This document shows, in pieces, positions 54,165-64,000 of a DNA stretch of 64,000 nt (within the stretch, counting starts at the first letter, position 1; every line of letters starts with the position of its first letter). The position numbers and the translations under genes are program-made. The notes beneath the pieces were generated by a model. That model saw only the letters and a list, made by a program, of their open reading frames with translations, did not search any database and was not told where the DNA came from. Source of the DNA: Cheilinus undulatus (lineage: Eukaryota; Chordata; Actinopteri; Labriformes; Labridae); NCBI RefSeq assembly GCF_018320785.1, contig NC_054865.1:45530898-45594897 (forward strand), given 5' to 3'.

Positions 54165-54675
54165 TAGGTTGTGTTCACACTGCAGCCAGAAGTGACCCGA
54201 GTAAGATTTTTTGGCTCAGATCTGAGTTTTTCAGAGCAGTCTGAACAGCACAAGTCACACTGAAAATCTGATCTTTTCACATCAGATTGAGGCCACTTTG
54301 GCTACATTCACACTGCAGTTAAAAGTGACCCAAATCTGATTTTTTTTTTCTGACAGTGTGGACAGCACAAATCTCATTGAATCAGATATTTTCATATCAC
54401 ATACATGTTCTAAATAAAAAAAACATCTGATCTTTTGGAAGTCTACTGTAGTCTGAACAGCCAGAAAAATTTAGAACTGAGAAAAGACCTGTATTGAGCA
54501 GTAAGGCCTGCGGTGTGAATCTAGCCTTTCATATTTAAATACATTTAATTGAATGGAGTCTGATACAGGCCACATTTTAAAAAAAATAATAGGAACAGAC
54601 AAAAAAATCAGATCAGATCAGAGCAAAAAGGAACAGACCTAAAGGTCACAGCCTGCAGTGTGAATCCAGCCTTTG
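54165..54675. repeat. hAT-like miniature element(s) with TTCACACTGCAG ends, nested pair
   Basis: The outer ends are GTGTTCACACTGCAG (54171) and CTGCAGTGTGAATCCAGCC (54653). An inner pair is GGCTACATTCACACTGCAG (54299) and TGCGGTGTGAATCTAGCC (54509). AAAGTGACCCAAATCTGAT-like words repeat inside. No clear target duplication was found. It lies in the ap1s2 3' UTR interval. Confidence 0.55.
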
Positions 54676-55567
54676 ACGTAATTATTGAACACAGGTGGTA
54701 TCGACCAAGGCTAATGCTGTTGTATGAATCACTGACACTGTTACAATCTTATATTATCAACTGAACTCAAACATGGACTCATAATCCATACCAGTGATTA
54801 TGTTTTAGATGTGTGTTAAAGTTCTTGTTCGGTCATTCACCTCCAGAAATGAACCTTTTTTTGTTTCCTTTTCAAGACTAGTTGAGCTGTTTTAGTGTTT
54901 AGTGTGTTAGTGTTTTGTTTGGTATAAAGTGTCATCGTCTGAATTCTGTTTACTGATTTTGTTTACAGAAGAAAATTGTAAAGAAGATATTTCTAAGGTT
55001 AGACTCTCCCTTAGTCTTAAGTGAGGATAGGATTGTAACCCATAGAAAGAGAGACTATATTAGGTATTATGACACTTTGGCTTACACTTTATGACTAACA
55101 TGACCAAAGAACACTGTGTTTTACCTTCTCAATGGTGTCTATGGAAGGCTAACATGACAGAAAAGGGACTCACAGCAGGATGTCAGAACAAATATATACG
55201 TGGGGTTATTTGGCCACAACATGCCAGTATTGTAACTAATGTATTGCAAACTATTTTAAGACAGGTCTATTCTGAGTTTCTCTACGGAGCAGGAACAGAA
55301 GAAAAACTGCACATATCAGGGTTACCATATTTTTCTCTGCCGGCTTGTTCTCCTGTTCATATGAAGCTGGAAAACAATCCAACAAGTTACTACTCATCCT
55401 AAATTGTATGGCAGTCTTATTTTCATCTGCATTATTAAACCCACAGTGTTTTTGTTGAGTATCATGATCAAACTTATCTTTTATTTGTGCAAGAGGAAAT
55501 CACTTTTTGTATGAAACACTGCCAACACATTTGCCAACATTTTTTCTTATATTTGACAGTTATTAAC

Positions 55568-55573
55568 AATAAA
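55568..55573 (+). terminator. ap1s2: ap1s2 polyadenylation signal
   Basis: AATAAA about 2.3 kb after the stop, consistent with a long 3' UTR that contains repeats. The zrsr2 signal on the other strand is only about 670 bp away. Confidence 0.45.
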
Positions 55574-56244
55574 TGTATTCAGAAAGAAAACCCAATGACT
55601 GTTGAGTTTTTTTGTTTATTATTTGTTTATTAAGCAGAAGCAGTCATGGAAAATATTCACATACATACAAGCTATTGATAGGTGCTTATGTCCCATATCA
55701 AAGCTGAATAGTTTCTCTCACATTCATATTATATAAACACAAAAGCAGGATATATTCAATACACATAAAGAGTCTACACAGCCCTGTTAAAATGCTACAC
55801 TTCTGTGACATAAAAAATTAGGAAGGAGGAGCAATGCATTTTTAAAAAAATGAAAAAAATAAAAACCTGGTTGAAAAAATATGCACAACAATGGACTAAT
55901 ACTTTGTAAAATTGTGTTTTGATTTTATTACACAATGCAGTTTTTGGGCAGTACAACCTATGTTGACTTTGAAAAATAATTTTAACAGGGGTGTGTAGAC
56001 TTTAAGTGCCCCACTCTGGGTTTTTCACATGTGCACAAACCTGAGTTCCATGTGTAACAAAGGCAAACTATTCATGCCAAATTTACACTGAATTGGGATC
56101 CCCCTCACTCTTGTACAGCAGAGAGAAAGTTGCATGTAAAAGAGCATGGTAGGAAGATTTCCTGGGCAGGCTGTGTGAAATGTTCCATGATCTTGAACAG
56201 TGCATCTTTGGATTAAAAAAAAAACAAAAAAAAAAACGATGTAG

Positions 56245-56254
56245 TTTATTTATT
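56245..56254 (-). terminator. zrsr2: zrsr2 polyadenylation signal (overlapping AATAAA pair)
   Basis: Plus-strand TTTATTTATT gives two overlapping minus-strand AATAAA hexamers about 65 nt after the zrsr2 stop. A T-rich tract follows on the minus strand (plus-strand A runs at 56216-56236), as expected of a downstream element. Confidence 0.6.
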
Positions 56255-56315
56255 CATGTCACCTTCTCCAGCAGGCTCACTTTGCATTTCCATGTTCGAC
56301 TACTCAACTTCAACA

Positions 56316-59300
56316 TCAGGACTGCACTTCTCGTTGTCCACATGCAGACTCGTCCAAGTCACTGCTTTTCTGAGTGAAGTCTGTGTCATTAATATCCTGA
56401 GTTGTTGCACCCAGATCGTCTGTTGTCTCATCTTTTAATTCTTTCTCCATTTCTGACTCTTCAGATGAACTTGCCCCTTCAGGCATATGACTCTTCTTCT
56501 TTTTACTTTTCTTCTTGCTCTTCTTTTTGCTCTTTTTGGACTTTTTGTGGCGGGCACGGCTTGAGTTTGTATCATCCTTAGTGGTTTCCTCATTTTTATC
56601 TGGTTTCTTGGGGCTTCTTTCTTTGCTGTTCTTGTCGTTTTCTCCTTCTGTGCTCGAACTTCTGGACCTTTCTTTTGTTTCTGTCAAAGTGTCTGCATCT
56701 CTGTCTTTACTGTCTCTTTCTTCACTCCTTTTCCTCTTCTTATGCTCTCTATCTTTATCTCTACTCCTGTTCCTCTGCTTTTCTCTTTCTCTGCTTCTAC
56801 TCCTCGACCGCTCTCTGCTTCTACTGCGATATCTATCATTCCACCTGTCACTGTGTCTGGACCTGGAGGACCATTTGTCTTCTCTGTACAAGTGGGATGT
56901 CCTCCTCTCTCGACTCCGTTCTCTACTCCTGCTCCTCCGCCTGTCGATGTCTCGCCTGCTGTGGGATCTCTCTGATCTTGGTGGGCTTCTGCTGCTGTGA
57001 CGTTGCCTCCAGGATCGGTCTCCACGCCGCTCCGACTGCCAGCCATCTCTGCGGCTGCCCCTGACAGTGCGGTCTGGAGACAAGTGCAGGTCTCTGTCCG
57101 CCTCCCAGAATTCATTGCCAGGGTTTCTAAATACATGCAGGAAGTTACAGTGCTTTCCTTTGGGGCACTTCTGTCTGTCAAACAATCCTGGGAGAGGAAA
57201 AAGAAATACAAACAAGAATGTAAACTGAATTTTCTGTATCCAGTGAAATAAAATGTCATTGCCTCTCTTATCAGTATCAATAGCTCACCACAAATCGCAT
57301 TCTTCCACCTTGTAACAGGACAAATCTCACAGTGAAGCTGCCGTCCTGCATACCACCTCCCATTAAACTTTATAAAGGCTTCTTTACACTGATCCTCCCT
57401 GGACAGAAAACAGAGACAAGAGGACAAAGGAGTTTTAACAAAGTGTTTTAACATTTCAGAGTTCATTATTTAGTTTTAGTCATACAGTGTTTGCATGAAG
57501 CTTACGTGTCAAACTGAATGTAAACATTTCCCCTCAGGTGTGGCTCGTAGTTGCAGCTGACCTAAAAATTTCAAAGACATAATTCTTTTTTTTAAATTTA
57601 AATTTTATGCATTGGTGATTCATCCAGTAATACTACGCTGAACTGGGAAATGTCAGGCTGTTTTTAAGGCATTTGTTGCATATGTAAATATGGCAGTTCA
57701 TCCAGAAACCTAAGCACACTGACTCTCCTGATCTCCCCTCACCTTGAATTGTACCACCTTGCCGACACTCCTCAACTCCGGCAGGACATCATGGTAAAAC
57801 TCGAGGAAAGAGTCCTGCAGCTCCTCCTCACTGTGTTCCAGCCATGCATCAGTGTCGTAATCATCACGGCGTGACTCCTCCATGCCAAACGTTGTAAACA
57901 TGCCACGGATCATCAGAGTCGGACTCGATGTCGGATAACTGTGCTTTCTAGAACACCTGGACACATTCACCAGAATCAGAATTGACTTTTATTGCCATTT
58001 AAATTTTCCCATGCAAATAAATCGACAAATAACGGAGAAGATGAAGAGAAATATCAAGACGCTTATAGCAATACTGAGACAGAAAAGAGAGGAATTTTAA
58101 ATAGATACACTCGATGGACATAAGAATTTGGCCACCTGACCGTAACACCAACAGGGACCGTAATGCCACTGTATTCAAATACATATACTTTTGTATTTTT
58201 GTGCAAATTTATGCTCATTTCTCCTGTAGGGCATTGAGGAGGTCAGGAATTGGTGTTAGACCAGAAGGCCTGGCTTGCAATCTCTGTTCCAGCTCATCTC
58301 AAAGGTGCTTGATAGGGTTGAAGTCAGGGCTCTGCGGATCAGTTAAGTTCTTTCACACCAAACTCACCAAACCATGTCTTTAAAGTGTCTGCTTTGTGCA
58401 CAGGGGCAGAGTCATGTTGGAGTAGAAAGAGCCTTCTCCAAACTGTTGCCACAAAATTGGAAGCATAGCATTGTCCAAAACATCTAGGTGTGCTGAAGCA
58501 TTAAGATTGTCCTTCACTGGAGATAAGTTGCCTAACTCAAACCCTGAAAATCAGCCCCGTATCATTATCCCTCCTCCACCAAACTTCACATTAGGTACAA
58601 TGCAGTCATGTAAGCAGTGTTTTCCTAGCATCCACCAAACCGGTTTCCACTGCTTCACAGTCCAGTGTGGGTGTGCTTTTCATGACTCCATCCAATGCTT
58701 GGCATTGGACTTGGTGATGTAAGGCTTCCATGCAGCTTCCGGGCCCTGGAAACCCATTCCATAAAACTCCTGCCACACAGTTTTTGTGCTTACATTCATG
58801 CCAGTCGAAGTTCAGAACTTTCAGCAGAGTATTGGGTTGCAGAGTGACCACGTGTCTTAGCAGTTGTTGACCACACTCTGTCATTTTATGTGGTCTTACA
58901 GTTTGTGGCTGAGTTGCTGTTGTTCCTAAACACTCCACTTTCTAATACTATCACCAAAAGTTGACTGTAGAATATCCAGCAAGGATGAAACTTCTAAAAT
59001 CGTCTTACTGCAAAGGTGGCATCCATCACAGTACCGTGCTTGAAGTCACTGAGCTCTTCAGAACGACCCATTTTGTATCACAAATGTTTGCAAATGGAGA
59101 CTTGCATAGGTGTTTAATTATACACCTGTGACAACACGTCTGTAGGAACACCTGAATTCAATAATTAAATGGTGTGGCCAAATACTTTTTTTCATATAAT
59201 GTACGAGCAGTCACCAATGAAATAAGTAAGCTAATCAGTTTGGTGTTAAAAGTCACAATAAAAGAGAAATAAAAGGTACCTGTCTCCAAATCGACAGGCT

Positions 59301-62300
59301 CCAGTCTTTAGGAAGAAAGGACAGTTGGCGACGTCGCGCTCAGTCCCAAAGTTTTCAGGGTTTTCTGTCACTGGAGCCTCAGGATTCATCCACGGTCCTC
59401 CGTTATCTAACTGCAAGTCAGAAATGTAAAAAAGCTTTTTTAAAATACTGTTTGACTTCAAATTTAATAGACCTGATATTTCTTATTAAATGTGGACAGA
59501 ATTGATAAAATACACATATTTCATAGGTGTACTGGAAGGTCAAAGAAAATAAATGCTACCATATTTGTAATGGATGGTTGAATATAGTTTAATAATAATT
59601 TGGTAGACTTTGAAGAAAATCTGAAGATTCAAACTTGGACTTTTACTGGGCAGGATTATTTTACTGTTTATTAAATAATAGCGCTTTAAGGTGGTCAAAC
59701 TGTCATTAAGACCATTCTTTTTAAACAACCACCAATGCAGGGAGAAATAAAGATTAAATTTCATGCTGCTTATGCTTTTGAGCAGATATACCAAAAAAAT
59801 CATCTAAAACATTGGCTCTTAACTTGTCTCACATCATGACCCACTGCTAAGGACAAATTCCCCACCCAAATTTTTTCATTATTATATATATTTTAATCAT
59901 ATTTATTATATTATATTTTAATCATTACCGAATGGTTTCAGTGAAAAATGAGGGAGTTTGGACTTGGATAGAACAAAGGATGTAACAGAACACAGAGATG
60001 GAGACACACTCTTCAAAATAAAAGCACATCATGGCCATTTTGCTATATTTTTCCCAGGCACACATTGGAGACCCACTGAAAATGGCTTCACAATCTTCTT
60101 TTAGGTCCTAACCCACCAGTTGAGGACCAGGGTTCTAAAACAAGCTTATATGGCTTTATATATGAGATTTATTGGCTTTAGTATGAATACTTTTCCTTCT
60201 GCTTTATGATGATTAAAAATAATCGGCATGTGTGCGTTTTTACCTGGTTTTCAGCTTCATCCAACATTTTCTGAACAGCCTCCTACAAATGGTGTAAAGA
60301 CACGGCTGGTGAAAACGAGTAGAGGTCAACATACTGCAGCATCTCTGTTACTGTGTGTTAAGATCACATTAGAAAGGACTGGAAAATTTTACTGGACTTT
60401 ACGAAAGCAACTTCAATGACTGTTTTCACACAAAGTAAAAGATACATCCTTGATGTGACAGCTGAGAAGTTTTTCTCTTTGTGTGCATCTTAGTTAAGGA
60501 GTTGGATGGTTGCATGTGCCACTCAGTCAAGGAAATTTTTAACAGAACCACGTACAAAGTGAAAACACATTTGGCAAAAGATACACTCTTCTTGTGAGAA
60601 ACCTTTATCAATATATTTATCTGAATCTTCCCTTTTAGATGAGTCATAGACTAGTCAAGATTAAGTGGAAGAGGATATATTTCTTTTTTCTATCCTCCCA
60701 GGGCCTGTTTCACCTCTCTGCCTCTCCTCTCCTGCTGTTTCTGCTCTTGTTCTTCCCGTTCTCTCTTCTGCTGGGCCTCCCATTCCTCCTTAATCATGCG
60801 CTGAGAGAAAACAAAAACATTATTAGCATTCTATTTTATCAGACACTTCAGTTCATGTGTGTGCATTAATTTAGTATATAAGACAGCAACTTTCAAACTG
60901 ATGGCAATTCAGGCCTCTGTCAAACTCAACTGCTGATGTCCAATTTTGGATAATCACTCTTAGTAGTTATAAATGACATGGAGGTCAGTAAGTCTTAGAC
61001 AGCAGTTATATCTTGCTTACAATGTAGGGAGACATTGTAGGGAGCAGGCTTACTGGTGGCTATATTTAGTTATTTGAACCCCACAAATTTACCTACTGAA
61101 TGTCTGCACAAAAATGAATCAAAGATTGGTAGTAGGATTGACTCAACCGCATTGGTACCTCTATTTAATACAATAGAGCAGTTTCTGAACTATTTACCTC
61201 CTCCTCTTCTTTTCTCCTCTGTGCAGCTTCCTCCCTCTCACACCTCAGCCTGAACTCCTCCTGGGCAATCCTCTCTCTTTCCAACCACTCATCATGAAGC
61301 CGCAGCCTTAGAAAACATACCAGACACAAACCAAACAAAGATTATAAAAAATGGCAACATTTAAATTCGTATGCTAGTTCTCACAAAAGGAAGCGTAACA
61401 ATGACTAGAGAGCTACCTTTCCTGCTCAGCAATAACATCATCCTCATCATTTTCTTCATCATTTATCTCCTCTTCCTCTTCAGGTCCATTGCTGGCTCCG
61501 TTGTTTAAAACTGTAAAAGAGTTAGGTTCATATGCAGGTACAATTACATGGAATAATATTGAACATCAGCCCAAAATTAATGAAAACTTCATACCACATC
61601 CTCTGGCTTTAGCAAGAGCTTGGCGTTTACGTTTTCTTCTTTCTTTCCGTAAAGCAGCCTTGCGTTGCTTTTGACTAAAGAGAAAAAACATGACTTAAAA
61701 CAGTAAACAAATCAAAGATGTAAAATAACTCAGTAGGGTGATGTGCTACACAAGGGTTCAGACAAAACAAGGGAGGCTGAAAAAGAAGTTGAAGCTTTTG
61801 TCAACATGTGTGTAAGTGCTGTACCTGAACCACCGCAACTGATTTACTCATAAGTCTGCATTTCTGATGGTATGGGGTTGCATTAGAGCCTATGGCATGG
61901 GCAGCTAACAGATCTGGAAAGGCACTATCAATGCGGAAGTATATAGAGGTTTAAGAGCAACATATGCTCCCACCCAGACTTCTCTTTCAGGAAAGGCCTT
62001 GAATATTTCAGCAAGACAATGCTAAACCCCATACCCCATCCATCACAGGCCAGGATCTTTCACCAATAGAAAACATTTGGTACATCATAAAAACGGCAAA
62101 GAAGACCCAGGACTGTTGAGCAGCTAGAATCCTACTTCAGACAAGAATTAGACAACATTTCTATACCAAAACTCAAGCGACTGGTCTCCTTACTTTCCAA
62201 ACGTTTACAGGCTGCCATTAAAAGACGATGGGATGCTACACATTGGTAAACATGGTCCTATACTTTTTATGTGTTGTTGTCATTAAATTCAAAATGAGCA

Positions 62301-62672
62301 GATATTTTCCCTACATGGAAAAATGTCTCAGTCTCAATATCTAGTAAAGATGTTAAGAACCCCATGAGGATTTGTGCCCATCAGTAAAACACGGGGTGTA
62401 AGTTAGGCTTCATATAGTTATAAATAAGACCAAACTGTATCGTTGTATCTGGCTAGTAACCTTAATAGTCAGTGATGAGGTAAAAGCATTATGTACCGTT
62501 GAGATGTTAATCAAATTTCACGACCAGACAGCATTCTAACCACATTCAGTTTGTTCACAGTATAAATTTTGTGCACCCCCAAGTCAAAATTAGATCAAAT
62601 CATCCAAAAAAGAAGCATGAAAAAAACGAACCTTAAAAGAGGAGCAGAAACCTGCGGAGTTGACGCTGCCAT
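56316..62672 (-). CDS. zrsr2: U2 snRNP auxiliary factor 35-kDa related protein (CCCH / UHM / RS domains)
   Basis: Splicing factor that contacts the 3' splice site, mainly of U12-type introns. Exons: 56316-57187, 57289-57398, 57506-57561, 57743-57956, 59280-59410, 60244-60282, 60714-60800, 61198-61306, 61417-61510, 61595-61674, 62632-62672 (ATG at 62672). The total is 610 residues. Residues 1-150 are a charged Lys/Arg/Glu helix region. A CCCH finger (CPFFLKTGACRFGDRCSRKH) crosses the 59280/57956 junction. The UHM/RRM follows (RNP-like RGNVYIQF), then the second finger (CPKGKHCNFLH) in the last exon. The C-terminus is an unusually long RS domain, then a Lys/Ser block and an acidic Glu/Asp tail; human ZRSR2 is about 482 residues, so this tail is expanded. 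The donor at 62631 was chosen because it restores the frame (AG|T = Ser); a nearer GT at 62651 breaks it. Confidence 0.95.
58108..59202 (-). mobile_element. Tc1/mariner element, second family, most complete copy
   Basis: The ends GATGGACATAAGAATTTGGC and AATACTTTTTTTCATATAAT are inverted, and about 1.1 kb lies between them. The transposase runs on the minus strand in several frames (for example VAGVLWNGFPGPGSCMEALH). It lies in the zrsr2 intron between the exons at 57743-57956 and 59280-59410. Confidence 0.75.
61845..62350 (+). mobile_element. Mariner-like transposase C-terminal fragment, fourth family
   Basis: The plus strand shows SLMVWGCIRAYGMGS-like, then the LSPIENIWYIIKTAKKTQ part of the catalytic domain with frameshifts, and a 3' flank. 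The 5' half is absent. Located in zrsr2 intron 1. Confidence 0.65.
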
Positions 62673-62905
62673 CGTAGCTAACAGAAGCTAGCTGGAGTTA
62701 GCACCCGAACATATGTAAGCCGTAGTCAATCAGATATTTTCATTTATGTTCAGTAAAAAAAAAACATATACCAATGCGTACTCTGAGGGTGAATTTTGGG
62801 CTTAGAATGGATTTGGTTTGTCAGGGTAATATTCAAACTAAACCCATTTCAATTGCTGCAAATGCTTACTAGCTGCATGCGAAGTTGTTTGGCTTTTGAA
62901 CGACA

Positions 62906-62940
62906 GCGGAAGAGGCGGGGTTGATAGAAAAAACTTCCGG
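62906..62940 (-). promoter_or_regulatory. zrsr2: zrsr2 upstream promoter elements (ETS-like and GC box)
   Basis: GCGGAAG at 62907-62913, GGCGGGG at 62914-62920 and CTTCCGG at 62934-62940 cluster about 240-270 bp upstream of the zrsr2 ATG. ETS and GC-box clusters are common in TATA-less housekeeping promoters. The transcription start was not determined. Confidence 0.45.
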
Positions 62941-64000
62941 GTCAAAATAAGAGCGTTTTGTTTTCATTTAGTTTTCCAATATATACAGGTAATTTATACC
63001 TTTTTTCGAGTGTCATATCCCAACGTTTGGTATCTTTACAAAAGACAAGGGGGTTAAATTTTTATGAGATAATATTTTTTTTTTTATCATGGATAAATTC
63101 TATATCCACAAATGTACATTGTTTAAGCCCCCTTGGTCTCAGGGATATATCGAACCTCTTATGACTTGCATGGGTTTTTATTTCTAATAATGTCTCAGTA
63201 ATAGACATAATGGATTTGTGACAATAATAATAATGTTGTTTGGGCTTAACATGTAGCCTGGGTTTTGATCAGGTTTTGATCCTATTTAGGTTCTCTTCCT
63301 TTGAGTGTTCTATTGTTGTTGCTTTGCTGTCTTTATCTCGTTGAGTTCTGCTGCTTTGTTTTTCTGCATGTCAAAGCACTTTGTAAATCATTGTTTTTAA
63401 AAGTGCTATATAAATAAAGCTATTATTATTATTGTATTATTATTGTTATTATTATTATTATTTTATTGAAGTTACTCAAAATATTGTAGCATTTAAATGG
63501 ATTAAAATATTTTCTCAGTCTTTGAAAAAGATAGTAAAGGAAGTGTCTTGAGTTTAATGCTTTTTCATTTTTGTTATTGTATCATCTGTACTTTCTTAAA
63601 TTATTTGACTTTACTTTAAATAGGTTTAATTATTTTATGTTAACTTACAGGGCTTTTTCATGTTATCAATATTATATTATTATATTATTAAGTAACTACT
63701 TTGTTTTTTTATTTGATTTTATCCAAATATGCCACTTTGAGAGAGCTGTAAAATGTTCATTTGTCAAATCACCTGTTTTTTTCATTGAAAATAATAAATG
63801 AAGGAGTTAATAAAACAAAAAGTTTTCAAACAACAAAAAGCAAAAAGTTTTAACAGTAATTAAAATAACAGACAGTAAATATTAAGAAAAAGCCAGGCAA
63901 AAGGCTTGACGTAAAGTCTGGCCAATCTAACCAAATGTGTTAACAAGTTTCAGCTTTCTTTAAAATCTGTTATTAGTGAGATCATGAGTAAGTTATTTTG
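62941..64000. other. Right flank intergenic DNA
   Basis: AT-rich DNA upstream of zrsr2. It holds a LINE-type tail at about 63260-63425 (AAAGTGCTATATAAATAAAG) followed by a TTA microsatellite to 63463. No exon could be supported. Confidence 0.5.
63260..63463 (+). repeat. LINE 3' tail with (ATT)n microsatellite
   Basis: AAGCACTTTGTAAATCATTG and AAGTGCTATATAAATAAAGC lead into TATTATTATTATTG-type repeats, the usual ending of several teleost LINE and SINE families. Confidence 0.6.

Noticed and set aside
56515-57064. Plus-strand Leu/Ser-rich ORFs of 129-161 codons
   Set aside because: Complement of the zrsr2 RS domain codons (AGA/CGA/TCT); composition artefact.
62632-62651. zrsr2 exon 1 ending at the GT at 62651
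   Set aside because: It would shift the frame of exon 2; the donor at 62631 gives Ser-Gln-Lys-Gln-Arg-Lys in frame.

Overview
The window is eukaryotic nuclear DNA, almost certainly from a ray-finned (teleost) fish. Genes are split into many exons with GT-AG introns, intergenic DNA is AT-rich, and introns are littered with broken Tc1/mariner elements, hAT-type miniature elements, tRNA-derived SINEs and LINE 3' tails of kinds typical of teleosts. No bacterial, phage, organellar or CRISPR feature was seen.

Five protein-coding genes were rebuilt exon by exon from splice sites and reading frame. From left to right they are: (1) ppef1 (+), an EF-hand Ser/Thr phosphatase whose first exons lie outside the window or were not found; (2) an unnamed secreted protein gene (+) with three CCP/sushi modules, a Ser/Thr-rich spacer and six EGF modules, complete at 823 residues; (3) phka2 (-), the phosphorylase kinase alpha regulatory subunit, complete in 31 coding exons and 1,233 residues; (4) ap1s2 (+), the AP-1 adaptor sigma subunit, 157 residues; (5) zrsr2 (-), the U2AF35-related splicing factor, 11 exons and 610 residues. 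PPEF1, PHKA2, AP1S2 and ZRSR2 are all on human Xp22 (from memory), so gene content and synteny support the symbols. ppef1 and phka2 converge as in human, but here the CCP/EGF gene lies between them. phka2 and ap1s2 diverge from an interval of about 2.7 kb; ap1s2 and zrsr2 converge.

The genes do not form one pathway. They cover calcium-responsive dephosphorylation (ppef1), glycogen breakdown control (phka2), clathrin coat sorting at the trans-Golgi and endosomes (ap1s2), 3' splice site recognition (zrsr2) and an extracellular matrix or surface role of unknown nature (CCP/EGF gene).

Non-genic DNA is dominated by repeats. There are five fragments of one Tc1 family, one of them a 2.16-kb copy with TA target duplication and a probable nested insertion; three copies of a second Tc1/mariner family; two of a third; one of a fourth; a mariner-type miniature element; three hAT-type elements with visible 8-bp target duplications; SINEs and LINE tails; a GTAGAGTAG-type minisatellite split by a transposon; and a pentanucleotide array inside phka2. 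A TATA box followed by a 38-codon ORF near 46.4 kb is the only candidate for an additional gene.
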